Below are positions 43,824-51,808 of a stretch of DNA of 64,000 nucleotides, one piece after another. Both the position numbers and the translations under genes were made by a program. Under the pieces are notes generated by a model. The model made no database searches and was not told the origin of the DNA. It was given only the letters and a program-made list of their open reading frames with translations. The DNA comes from Flavobacterium sp. M31R6. Its GTDB lineage: Bacteria > Bacteroidota > Bacteroidia > Flavobacteriales > Flavobacteriaceae. The stretch spans positions 868,001 through 932,000 of the forward strand of contig NZ_CP054141.1 in the NCBI RefSeq assembly GCF_013284035.1. Direction: 5' to 3'. Positions within the stretch are counted from its first letter, which is position 1; each line of letters begins with the position of its first letter.

Positions 43824-45176
43824 TTAGTTTAATAGGGTTTTAAGTTCTCCTTTTGATTTGATTAATGATATTTCTGCTATTTTGTAGGCTAATACAGCTC
43901 TGGTATAATTGTTCTGTGCTTCAAGTGATGCGTTTTCGGCATCCAATAAATCAGTCAATGATGCTAAACCTTGTAGATAATTGTTTTTGGTATTTTTCAA
44001 AATATCTCCGGCCAAACGCATATTTTCTTTTTGATTTCTGATGGTTATAATGTTGTTCTCAATTTGAGTTTTAGCGTTTCTGTAATCTAAATCAAGAGAA
44101 AGTTGCGTGTCTTTAATGTCTTCTTGTAACGTTCTGATGTCAACATCAGCTTGTCTTACTCTGGCACGAGTTCCAAAACCAGTAAAAATAGGCACTCTCA
44201 AATTCAATCCAATTGCAGAGTAATCCGACCAATAAACACCATCGGCAGGTTTTGCAAAAAGAGGTACTTCTGGTCCTTGTCCTATGTAGTTGTATCCAGC
44301 CACCAAAGAAAGTGTTGGGTAATATTCCGCTTTAATGGCAGTTTTTTGAAATTGCAATAATTCTTCTTGTTTTTTCAAAAGCAAGTATTCCGTTCTGTTT
44401 TCAGTATTTGGCGCTTCAGATAGTGCAGCTGGTGTTGCTTCAAATTCTGTTTTAGGAATCACGATTTCAGTTTCAATAGGCATTCCCATAAAAAACTTCA
44501 ATGCATTTTCCTGTAATTGAATTTGGTTTTTGATTTGTTGACGATCCGTATCAATGTTAGACATTTTTACGATGATTCGGTCCAAGTCAATTTTTTTGGC
44601 CAAGCCATTATCAAATTGTCCTTTTACAATGTCGCGAACCTTTGAGGTATTCACATAATTGCTGTCCAATAAAGCCAATCTTTCGCGTTGTACGTAAACA
44701 GAGTAGTAGTTGTTGGCTACTTTTTCAATTACTTGTTCTTCTGTTAATTGATTGTTTATTTGATAGAATTCACGAGTGGTTTGCGCCGCTCTCAATCCTG
44801 TAAAAACAGATTGGTCAAAAATCGTTTGGCTTAATGAAACTCCGGCGCCCGATGTCCATTTTTGTCCAAAAGAAGCCTGAATTGTAGTTCCTGGAGCACC
44901 AAAAGCAGATCCGTCAATTACATTGGTTTGTAAAATAGGATTATAGGTTAAGCTTCCGTTTGCTGTGATATGTGGCAAAGCTCTTGAGCGAACTTCTTCG
45001 ATTTGGTATTCACTGTTTTCAACACTTAATCTTGCTTTTTTAGCATCGGCTTTGTTCTCGAGTGCGTAGGTAATTGCCGCTTTTAGCGTAAGCGGATTTG
45101 TTGCTGTTGTGCTTACCCCTTGGGATTGTGCGGTGAGAGCAAAGGTTAAGAATGTTAATAAAAGTATTCTCTTCAT
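43824..45176 (-). CDS. TolC-family outer-membrane efflux channel, operon 2
   Basis: 450 residues with a signal peptide (MKRILLLTFLTFALTAQSQ). TolC repeats: LKAAITYALENKADAKKARLSVENSEYQIEEVRSRALPHITANGSL, and in the second half QKTAIKAEYYPTLSLVAGYNY with IGLNLRVPIFTGFGTRARVRQADVDI. Its start overlaps the tetR stop by 4 bp (ATGA), so it is translationally coupled. Confidence 0.93.
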   Translation of the reverse strand: MKRILLLTFLTFALTAQSQGVSTTATNPLTLKAAITYALENKADAKKARLSVENSEYQIEEVRSRALPHITANGSLTYNPILQTNVIDGSAFGAPGTTIQASFGQKWTSGAGVSLSQTIFDQSVFTGLRAAQTTREFYQINNQLTEEQVIEKVANNYYSVYVQRERLALLDSNYVNTSKVRDIVKGQFDNGLAKKIDLDRIIVKMSNIDTDRQQIKNQIQLQENALKFFMGMPIETEIVIPKTEFEATPAALSEAPNTENRTEYLLLKKQEELLQFQKTAIKAEYYPTLSLVAGYNYIGQGPEVPLFAKPADGVYWSDYSAIGLNLRVPIFTGFGTRARVRQADVDIRTLQEDIKDTQLSLDLDYRNAKTQIENNIITIRNQKENMRLAGDILKNTKNNYLQGLASLTDLLDAENASLEAQNNYTRAVLAYKIAEISLIKSKGELKTLLN

Positions 45177-45772
45177 GATAAAGTTGGATTTTGTAATTGT
45201 TTTTCTAGTTCTATTATTCCACTAGGTGTTGCCATTGCTCTAGTGTGATATTCTAATGCTTCTAATTCTAATTTCTGTGATTCTTTTTCAGAACTCGTCA
45301 TCCCGTGAATGCTGAAAATAAGGTTGTAATAAAATTTAACATAGATGTCGATATCCAAATTTTCCCGGTATAAACCCTGTTGAATCCCTTTCTCAATATT
45401 TTGTTTAAAGACCGTGTTGCATTCGTTTATTTCCCTAGACATTACTTTGTCATAGATTTCAGGGTAATGTTTTTTCAATTGATGAGCTGGTGAAGCTTCT
45501 CCAGATTTAAACATTTCTTTGAACATCTTTTTGATTTCGAAATTTTCTTTGATTGCATTGTGATTTTTTGCTGCGATTGTATCAATGCTTTCATGAATCG
45601 TTTTATGGACCATCTCGGTGCTCTCTGCGATTAGAATTTCTTTGTTACAAAAAAATTTGTAAATCGTTTTTTTTGAAATGCACATTTCACAGGCAATGTC
45701 ATCCATAGTTACACTCTTAAAACCAAGTTTTAAGAAGAGTTCTGTTGCTTTTGATATAATTTTCTCTTTCAT
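45173..45772 (-). CDS. TetR-family transcriptional regulator, operon 2
   Basis: 199 residues. The first ~60 residues (KEKIISKATELFLKLGFKSVTMDDIACEMCISKKTIYKFFCNKEILIAESTEMVHKT) match the operon 1 regulator at almost every position, and the rest of the protein remains recognisably paralogous (KKHYPEIYDKVMSREINECN; FKQNIEKGIQQGLYRENLDIDIYVKFYYNLIFSI). It probably binds the dyads upstream of yceI in both operons. The ligand is unknown. Confidence 0.93.
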   Translation of the reverse strand: MKEKIISKATELFLKLGFKSVTMDDIACEMCISKKTIYKFFCNKEILIAESTEMVHKTIHESIDTIAAKNHNAIKENFEIKKMFKEMFKSGEASPAHQLKKHYPEIYDKVMSREINECNTVFKQNIEKGIQQGLYRENLDIDIYVKFYYNLIFSIHGMTSSEKESQKLELEALEYHTRAMATPSGIIELEKQLQNPTLS

Positions 45773-45875
45773 TTTATGGGTAACTTATTGTAATAAAAAT
45801 TTGGAATAATACAGTAAAAGTTAGTTGTCAAATGAGTTTTGGGTTGTTATTGTGCTTTATAAGAACTGGTTATTC

Positions 45876-46397
45876 TTAATGTGAAAATTCTAAGTTGGCA
45901 ATGAGTTTAATGTCTCTGCCTATCGGGTGACCTCCATTTGGTGAAAGAATATTGTAATTCAGTCCAAATTCTTTACGGTTGATGTTTCCCGTAATTTCAA
46001 AAGAGGCTTTCTGAACACCATTGTAATTATTGAATCCGATAAATTCGGTATCCAACTCAACCACTTTGGTGATGTTCTTTATTGTCAAGAAGCCTTTCAG
46101 GAAATTGATGTTTTTGTTAATCTTCTGAAAAGAAGTTGATTTGAATTGTATCAAAGGCGTTTCATCTTCCTCAAAAAGATCGGTGAATTTTGGATCTTTA
46201 TTTTTTTGAATCGAATTGGATTCTTTGTCATTTACATTTAATGAAAATTCAATCGATGCATCCTCCACTTCGTCATTTTGTATGGCTACGTGTCCTTTGA
46301 AATTGTTTTTGTTTCCAGGCATGTAGCCTATTAGAGAATGTCTAGATTTTATTAATACGTCTGATCCGTTTGAATCAATTGCCCATTCATTTTCCAT
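45876..46397 (-). CDS. YceI-family lipocalin-like protein, operon 2
   Basis: 173 residues from MENEWAIDSNGSD (ATG at 46397). The open frame continues upstream to 46481, but that would cross the operon's promoter and operators. Highly similar to the operon 1 YceI (KNNFKGHVAIQN.EVEDASIEFSL; FKSTSFQKINKNINFLKG; NNYNGVQKASFEITGNINRK), with a short insertion (SIQKNKDPKFTD) in the middle. No signal peptide. It is the first gene of the operon. Confidence 0.88.
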   Translation of the reverse strand: MENEWAIDSNGSDVLIKSRHSLIGYMPGNKNNFKGHVAIQNDEVEDASIEFSLNVNDKESNSIQKNKDPKFTDLFEEDETPLIQFKSTSFQKINKNINFLKGFLTIKNITKVVELDTEFIGFNNYNGVQKASFEITGNINRKEFGLNYNILSPNGGHPIGRDIKLIANLEFSH

Positions 46398-46466
46398 GAT
46401 TCTTATTTTAAGTAATGTTATTTCCTGATGTTTTGTTTTATAAAATTTTGATAGTGCAAATACAAT

Positions 46467-46494
46467 GGAAACTTTAAACACTAATATAGTTTCT
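46467..46494. promoter_or_regulatory. Second TetR operator of efflux operon 2 (degenerate)
   Basis: GGAAACTT-N12-TAGTTTCT, 28 bp, begins exactly 56 bp before the strong site. On the minus strand it is followed by TGTATTTG (46457-46464), a degenerate -7 element, suggesting the promoter/operator unit was tandemly duplicated. Confidence 0.55.
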
Positions 46495-46510
46495 TTTGTT
46501 TTTGATGACG

Positions 46511-46540
46511 CAAATGTAAGCAGGAAACTTTAAATACCAA
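46511..46540 (-). promoter_or_regulatory. Putative promoter of efflux operon 2
   Basis: On the minus strand TTG (46538-46540), 19 bp, TACATTTG (46511-46518). The spacing and the relation to the operator are the same as at efflux operon 1. Confidence 0.68.
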
Positions 46541-46550
46541 TAAAGTTTCC
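46523..46550. promoter_or_regulatory. Primary TetR operator of efflux operon 2
   Basis: GGAAACTTT-N10-AAAGTTTCC, a perfect 9-bp-arm dyad of 28 bp covering the promoter spacer and -33 element, equivalent to the operon 1 site at 35259-35286. Confidence 0.78.
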
Positions 46551-46603
46551 AATGTTTTTTTAAAATAAATGTATAGGCAAAAACTATGCCTCTATTTTAC
46601 TCC

Positions 46604-46656
46604 GATTTGCAAGGCAATAATTCATATTTGAATTGTATCTTTGGGCCTCGCAAATC
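46604..46656. promoter_or_regulatory. Inverted repeat enclosing the polyprenyl synthase promoter
   Basis: GATTTGCAAGGC (46604-46615) and GCCTCGCAAATC (46645-46656) are complementary at 11 of 12 positions and flank a -7-like TATCTTTG at 46636-46643. The right arm ends 12 bp before the start codon. Could be an operator pair or a leader hairpin. Confidence 0.5.
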
Positions 46657-46668
46657 AGATTTTCATTT

Positions 46669-47643
46669 ATGCACGATATCAGTCAGTACCAAGATTTTTT
46701 TGTTAGTTATTTAAAAAACCAAAGTGTAAATAAAGAGCCCAAAAATCTTTATGAGCCCATAGATTATATATTGAGTTTGGGTGGGAAAAGAATACGTCCT
46801 GTTTTGACTTTAATGACTGCTGAAGTTTTTAACGCAGATTATAAAAAAGCACTTCCGGCGGCGATGGCGGTTGAGGTTTTTCATAATTTTTCGTTGGTTC
46901 ATGATGATATTATGGATGATGCGCCACTGCGAAGAGGTTCGCAAACCGTTCATGAAAAATGGAATATCAACACCGGAATCCTTTCGGGTGATGCCATGTT
47001 GATTTTGGCTTATCAATATTTTGAGCAATACGAGCCAATTATTTTTAGGGATTTGGCTAAGTTATTCAGCAAAACAGCTCTCGAAGTTTGTGAAGGCCAG
47101 CAATGGGATGTCGATTTTGAAACCCGAAAAGATGTTACCATTCCGGAATACCTCAAAATGATAGAATACAAAACGGCTGTTTTGGTAGCGGCTGCCATGA
47201 AAATGGGCGCTATTATTGCCAATGTATCCGAAGAAAATGCTAATTTAATTTACGATTTTGGACTCAATTTAGGATTGGCTTTTCAATTGCAGGATGATTA
47301 TTTAGACGCTTTTGGTGATCCCGAAACTTTTGGAAAACAAGTAGGAGGGGACATTATCGAAAACAAAAAAACCTATTTGTATTTAAAAACATTGGAATTT
47401 TCAACTCCTAAAAGAGCTTCGGAATTAGAGAAATTATTCAGTTCGCAATTAGAAGATAATGCCGAGAAAATAGAAATTGCAAAAGCTATTTTTAATGAAT
47501 CAGGTGCATCAAGGGCTACTCAAGAAGCTATAGAAATGTATACCTTCAAGGCATTTGAAACCTTAGAGAAAATGGATATTGAACTACCTAAAAAAGAAAT
47601 GCTAAGGACTTTTGGTGAAAACCTGATGGGAAGGAAGGTTTAG
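46669..47643 (+). CDS. Polyprenyl (trans-isoprenyl) diphosphate synthase
   Basis: 324 residues from MHDISQYQDFFVSYL (ATG at 46669); the open frame reaches back to 46633 but crosses the promoter. The first aspartate-rich motif is LVHDDIMDDAPLRRG (DDxxxD at residues 79-84), the second LQDDYLDAFGD near residue 210, with GGKRIRPVLTLM for diphosphate binding. It condenses isopentenyl diphosphate onto allylic diphosphates. The product chain length (geranylgeranyl versus longer) cannot be fixed from sequence alone. Likely feeds menaquinone or carotenoid synthesis. Confidence 0.93.
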   Translation: MHDISQYQDFFVSYLKNQSVNKEPKNLYEPIDYILSLGGKRIRPVLTLMTAEVFNADYKKALPAAMAVEVFHNFSLVHDDIMDDAPLRRGSQTVHEKWNINTGILSGDAMLILAYQYFEQYEPIIFRDLAKLFSKTALEVCEGQQWDVDFETRKDVTIPEYLKMIEYKTAVLVAAAMKMGAIIANVSEENANLIYDFGLNLGLAFQLQDDYLDAFGDPETFGKQVGGDIIENKKTYLYLKTLEFSTPKRASELEKLFSSQLEDNAEKIEIAKAIFNESGASRATQEAIEMYTFKAFETLEKMDIELPKKEMLRTFGENLMGRKV

Positions 47644-47796
47644 ATTTAAGATTTCAGAATGCAGATTTTAGAAGTTTTGCATTCGATTAAACCGACCTCT
47701 TTTTAAATCTGAAATCAAAAATCGTTACCCAAGCCTTAAAGATGAACATGCGAAGCAATCATCACTCTGAAATCTAAAATCTGCAATCTAAAATCT
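47643..47796. repeat. Word-type inverted repeat (AGATTTTAGA / AATCTAAAATCT)
   Basis: The left arm ~47643-47685 contains AGATTTAAGATTTCAG and GCAGATTTTAGA; the right arm ~47765-47796 contains GAAATCTAAAATCTGCAATC and TAAAATCT. It shares words with 31288-31425. It lies between two same-strand genes. Confidence 0.6.
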
Positions 47797-47798
47797 CC

Positions 47799-48152
47799 AT
47801 GTTTATAGCACCAATAAGTACCGATTTACTGCTCCAGGAAGCTGAGAAAGAAACGCTTTATGTTAATTTGATTGTTCAATTGAATAAGGATTTTAATTTG
47901 GCAAACGAAGCGGTAGATTTTCCAATAAGTCTGAGTCCAGACGAATTGAAAGTGCAATTGCACGAAAAAATCTACAGACTTATTCAGTACAAATTTGCCG
48001 AGTATCTTAATTTGCTTTATATCATTGATGTTTCCGAAGAGGAAGTCAAAAAACTAGACGGTTCTGATTTGGTTATTCTTGCGGAACAAGTTGCTTTTTT
48101 AATTTTGAAAAGAGAATGGCAGAAAGTTTGGTTCAGGAATAAGTACAAATAA
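47799..48152 (+). CDS. Small conserved helical protein of unknown function
   Basis: 117 residues, acidic and mostly helical: LLLQEAEKETLYVNLIVQLNKDFNLANEA, then ISLSPDELKVQLHEKIYRLIQYKFAEYLNLLYIIDVSEEEVKKL and VILAEQVAFLILKREWQKVWFRNKYK. No signal peptide or membrane segment. I recall similar short proteins downstream of polyprenyl synthase genes in Flavobacteriaceae but no assigned function. Codon use is like its neighbours, supporting it as real. Confidence 0.7.
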   Translation: MFIAPISTDLLLQEAEKETLYVNLIVQLNKDFNLANEAVDFPISLSPDELKVQLHEKIYRLIQYKFAEYLNLLYIIDVSEEEVKKLDGSDLVILAEQVAFLILKREWQKVWFRNKYK

Positions 48153-48280
48153 GTCTCTAAGAATCTAAGTTACTAAGCTTCTAAGATTTTTAAGAGTTTG
48201 ACTTGTAATTTAGTAAAAATGTTGTGTTATGGATTCTTTGAAGACTTAGAAACTTAGCGTCTCAGAAACTTAGTAACTTC
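48152..48280. repeat. Word-type inverted repeat (CTAAGnnn / nnnCTTAG)
   Basis: The left arm 48152-48196 has four CTAAG words at 7-9 nt spacing; the right arm 48238-48280 has ACTTAG/GACTTAG/CTCAG words at similar spacing. It lies between convergent genes. This word set is unrelated to the others in the window. Confidence 0.65.
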
Positions 48281-48282
48281 GA

Positions 48283-48834
48283 TTAAAAATAAGCTCTCAC
48301 AAAAGGCATAAGGGCATCACCATAGACATTGTCATTTTCGTCAAATAATATATTATAGGCAAGTCCAACGGTTACATTTCCAGTTCGGTAACCCGCTCCA
48401 AGAAACAAAGCAGTATTCCAGAAATTATCGGTATAGCCACTATAGCCATTGTAGGCTTCATAATGATTATTAACATAGGATTGATTTAAATTTATCGACA
48501 GCTGAATTTGAGGAATTGGGTTAATGAAGGTGAGTATACTTGCTCCATAAATTCCGGAATCGTAATATCCTTTGGATGAAGCATAGCTGGCTTGTAAGCC
48601 TAGACCAACTGCTAAATAAGGATTTACATTATAAATAGCACTCGGAGCAATAGAGATATCAGTGTATCCACTGCCAAAACTCAATCCTAATCCACCTCCA
48701 AATTGTACATTACTCCAAAACGGACTTCTCGATTGAGGAGTTTGCTGGTATTGAGCTATTACGTTTTCGTAAAAGAGCAAGGTAAAAAAGATGAAAAGGT
48801 ACTTTGTTAGGGAGGAAAAGGTAGATTTTTTCAT
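48283..48834 (-). CDS. Outer-membrane beta-barrel protein of unknown function
   Basis: 183 residues with a signal peptide (YLFIFFTLLFYENVIAQ). The mature part alternates hydrophobic and polar residues with many Gly/Tyr/Asn (VQFGGGLGLSFGSGYTDISIAPSAIY, YLAVGLGLQASYASSKGYYDSGIYG, LFLGAGYRTGNVTVGLAYNILF) and ends in Phe (MPFVRAYF), the usual C-terminal signature of outer-membrane barrels, about eight strands. No known partner. Divergent from sucA, with a palindrome between them. Confidence 0.75.
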   Translation of the reverse strand: MKKSTFSSLTKYLFIFFTLLFYENVIAQYQQTPQSRSPFWSNVQFGGGLGLSFGSGYTDISIAPSAIYNVNPYLAVGLGLQASYASSKGYYDSGIYGASILTFINPIPQIQLSINLNQSYVNNHYEAYNGYSGYTDNFWNTALFLGAGYRTGNVTVGLAYNILFDENDNVYGDALMPFVRAYF

Positions 48835-48856
48835 ACTTCAGGCTTTTTTTAACAAA

Positions 48857-48880
48857 TTTTTACGTAAAAGTACGTAAAAA
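48857..48880. promoter_or_regulatory. Perfect palindrome in the sucA / beta-barrel divergent region
   Basis: TTTTTACGTA-AAAG-TACGTAAAAA: 10-bp perfect arms around 4 nt, 23 bp from the barrel-gene start and about 30 bp upstream of the sucA -7 element. Candidate operator. A T-rich hairpin function is also possible. Confidence 0.5.
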
Positions 48881-48886
48881 AATAGA

Positions 48887-48915
48887 TTTAAATAATTTGC
48901 TTTATTGTATTTTTG
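48887..48915 (+). promoter_or_regulatory. Putative sucA promoter
   Basis: TATTTTTG (48908-48915) matches TAnnTTTG, with TTTA (48887-48890) 17 bp upstream as a weak -33 element. It would give a leader of about 30 nt before the ATG at 48954. Confidence 0.42.
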
Positions 48916-48953
48916 CCGGACTATTTAACAAAAGTATATTCAATAACAATATT

Positions 48954-51728
48954 ATGGATAGGTTTTCATTTTTAAACGCAGCACATACAGAATTTTTCGC
49001 GCAACTATACGATCAATATCTAGAAAATCCAGATAGCGTAGAGCCAAGTTGGAGAAGTTTTTTTCAAGGTTTTGACTTTGGGATGACCACATATAATGAT
49101 GAAAATCCTGTTCAGCAAATTGTTGAAGTGTCCACTGGTACTGTGGATTGCAGTTTAGTTTCAGACAAATTGCAAAAGGAATTCAATGTATTGAAATTAA
49201 TCGATGGTTACCGTTCTCGAGGTCATTTGTTTACTAAAACAAATCCAGTTCGTGATCGTAGAGTATTTACGCCAACTTTGGATATCGAAAATTTCGGATT
49301 AACAACCGCTGATTTATCAATAGTTTTTGATGCAGCGCAAGTTATAGGTATTCCGCCTAGTTCCTTACAAGATATTATAACACGTCTTAAAGCAATTTAC
49401 TGCCAGCATATTGGTGTTGAATATATGTATATCAGAAATCCTGGTGTTGTAAAGTGGGTTCAAGATAAATTGGGTGTAAACAATAATCAGCCAAATTTTT
49501 CTGCGGATGAGAAAAAAAATATATTGAACAAACTGAATCAAGCAGTTTCTTTTGAGAACTTTTTGCATACTAAATATGTAGGTCAAAAACGTTTTTCACT
49601 AGAAGGAGGGGAAACAATTATTCCAGCATTGGATGCTTTAATCGAAAAAGCAGCCGAACAAGGAGTAGAGCAATTTGTAATGGGAATGGCTCACCGTGGT
49701 CGTTTGAACGTTTTGGCAAATATTTTCGGCAAATCGACTCAAGACATTTTTGGTGAATTTGACGGTAAAGATTACGATCAGGAATATTTTGATGGAGACG
49801 TAAAATACCACTTAGGTCTTACTGCCGACAAAAAAACAAGAACTGGTAAAAGCATCAATATCAATTTAGCGCCAAACCCTTCTCATTTAGAAACGGTTGG
49901 AGCTGTTATTGAAGGAATTACCAGAGCAAAACAAGAGAAATATTTCCCGGATGACTTTTCAAAAGTATTGCCGATTGCCGTTCACGGTGATGCTGCAATT
50001 GCTGGGCAAGGTATTTTGTATGAAATCATTCAAATGGCATTGCTTGACGGTTACAAAACAGGTGGTACCATTCATATCGTAATCAATAATCAGGTTGGTT
50101 TTACAACTAATTATTTAGATGCTCGTTCTTCTACATACTGTACTGATGTTGCCAAAGTAACACTTTCGCCAGTATTACACGTAAATGCAGATGATGCCGA
50201 GGCAGTTGTTCATGCAATGTCTTTTGCATTGGATTACAGAATGCAATTTGGACGTGATGTATTTATCGATTTGTTAGGATATAGAAAATACGGTCATAAC
50301 GAAGGTGATGAACCTCGTTTTACTCAACCTGTTTTATATAAAATTATTGCAAAGCATCAAAATCCAAGAGACATTTATGCCGAAAAATTATTGGCAGAGC
50401 GTGTTATTGACGCTACTTATGTTAATGGTTTAGAGAAAGAATATAAAGCTACTTTGGAGGTTAATTTAGAAGCATCTCGTAAAAAAGATTTGACTATCAT
50501 TACTCCATTTATGCAAAACGAATGGCAAGGTTACAAACAAGTAACAGCTGTTCAAATGTTGGAAAAAGTGGATACTTCTTATCCAAAAGAAAAATTAACT
50601 GAAATTGCCAATGCTATTTCAAACTTACCAACGGATAAAAAGTTTATTAGTAAAATTCAAAAACTAATCAACGACAGAAAAACAATGTTCTTTGAAACGG
50701 ACAAATTGGATTGGGGAATGGCGGAGCATTTAGCTTACGGGTCTTTATTACAAGAAGGTTTTGACGTTCGTATTTCTGGACAGGACGTAGAAAGAGGAAC
50801 TTTCTCCCACCGTCATGCCGTGGTTAAAGTAGAAGATTCAGAAGAAGAGGTAATTTTAATAAACAGTTTGAAAGATAAAAAAGGAAACTTTAATATCTTC
50901 AATTCACACTTGTCAGAATACGGTGTTTTAGGTTTTGACTACGGATACGCTTTGGCAAGTCCAAAAGCGTTGACCATTTGGGAAGCACAATTTGGAGATT
51001 TCTCAAACGGAGCCCAAATTATGATTGACCAATATATTTCTTGTGGTGAAGATAAATGGAACAATCAAAACGGTATTGTTTTATTGTTGCCACACGGATA
51101 CGAAGGACAAGGAGCAGAACACTCTTCGGCTAGAATGGAGCGTTACTTACAACTTTGTGCAAGACAAAATATGTTTGTTGCCGATTGTACTACGCCGGCC
51201 AACTTCTTCCACTTGTTACGTCGTCAATTGAAAACGGAATTCCGTAAGCCATTAATCGTATTTACTCCAAAAAGTTTACTGCGTGATCCAAGATGTGTTT
51301 CTTCTGTTGAGGAGTTGGTAAACGGAAGTTTCCAAGAAACTATTGATGATACTACAGTTAACAAGAAAGATGTAAAAACATTGGTTTTCTGTACTGGTAA
51401 ATTCTATTATGATATTACTGCTGAGAGAGAAAATAACGGTAGAAAAGATGTGGCGGTAGTAAGAATTGAGCAGTTGTTCCCATTGCCAGTAGAGCAATTA
51501 AAAGCAATCATTGCCCAATATCCAAATGCCGATGATTATGTTTGGGCACAAGAAGAGCCTAAAAATATGGGAGCTTACAGTTATATGTTAATGAATTTTG
51601 ATCTAGTAAAATGGAGATTGGCTTCATTACGTCAGTACGCTGCACCTGCTGCAGGTAGTTACACACGTGCAAAACGTCGTCACGCCGATGCAATCAGAAT
51701 GGTATTTGACAAAACGTTATTTAGATAA
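48954..51728 (+). CDS. sucA: 2-oxoglutarate dehydrogenase E1 component
   Basis: 924 residues from MDRFSFLNAAHTEFFAQLYDQYLENPDSVEPSWRSFFQGF, the family's N-terminal E2-binding arm. The open frame extends to 48897, but that part covers the promoter. Thiamine-diphosphate site: GMAHRGRLNVLAN, HGDAAIAGQGILYE and the INNQVGFTT region. YGHNEGDEPRFTQP is the conserved loop. It decarboxylates 2-oxoglutarate and transfers the succinyl group to lipoyl-E2 in the TCA cycle. Length is normal. sucB follows on the same strand. Confidence 0.97.
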   Translation: MDRFSFLNAAHTEFFAQLYDQYLENPDSVEPSWRSFFQGFDFGMTTYNDENPVQQIVEVSTGTVDCSLVSDKLQKEFNVLKLIDGYRSRGHLFTKTNPVRDRRVFTPTLDIENFGLTTADLSIVFDAAQVIGIPPSSLQDIITRLKAIYCQHIGVEYMYIRNPGVVKWVQDKLGVNNNQPNFSADEKKNILNKLNQAVSFENFLHTKYVGQKRFSLEGGETIIPALDALIEKAAEQGVEQFVMGMAHRGRLNVLANIFGKSTQDIFGEFDGKDYDQEYFDGDVKYHLGLTADKKTRTGKSININLAPNPSHLETVGAVIEGITRAKQEKYFPDDFSKVLPIAVHGDAAIAGQGILYEIIQMALLDGYKTGGTIHIVINNQVGFTTNYLDARSSTYCTDVAKVTLSPVLHVNADDAEAVVHAMSFALDYRMQFGRDVFIDLLGYRKYGHNEGDEPRFTQPVLYKIIAKHQNPRDIYAEKLLAERVIDATYVNGLEKEYKATLEVNLEASRKKDLTIITPFMQNEWQGYKQVTAVQMLEKVDTSYPKEKLTEIANAISNLPTDKKFISKIQKLINDRKTMFFETDKLDWGMAEHLAYGSLLQEGFDVRISGQDVERGTFSHRHAVVKVEDSEEEVILINSLKDKKGNFNIFNSHLSEYGVLGFDYGYALASPKALTIWEAQFGDFSNGAQIMIDQYISCGEDKWNNQNGIVLLLPHGYEGQGAEHSSARMERYLQLCARQNMFVADCTTPANFFHLLRRQLKTEFRKPLIVFTPKSLLRDPRCVSSVEELVNGSFQETIDDTTVNKKDVKTLVFCTGKFYYDITAERENNGRKDVAVVRIEQLFPLPVEQLKAIIAQYPNADDYVWAQEEPKNMGAYSYMLMNFDLVKWRLASLRQYAAPAAGSYTRAKRRHADAIRMVFDKTLFR

Positions 51729-51736
51729 AAAGAATT

Positions 51737-51799
51737 GTTTCAGGTTTAAAGTTTCAGGTTTAACACAGCTTGAAACTTTAAACAATTTAAACTTTAAAC
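51737..51799. repeat. Word-type inverted repeat between sucA and sucB
   Basis: GTTTCAGGTTTAAAGTTTCA then GGTTTAA, a short loop with ACAGC, then TTGAAACTTTAAAC and TTTAAACTTTAAAC. Same words as 15600-15660 in the nuo operon. It separates two genes whose products are needed in one complex. Confidence 0.65.
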
Positions 51800-51808
51800 A
51801 AAAATTGT

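Noticed and set aside
48283..48834. Naming the barrel protein an oxoglutarate-related enzyme because it sits beside sucA
   Set aside because: Its sequence is a signal peptide plus beta-barrel with a terminal Phe; nothing enzymatic is visible and it is on the opposite strand.
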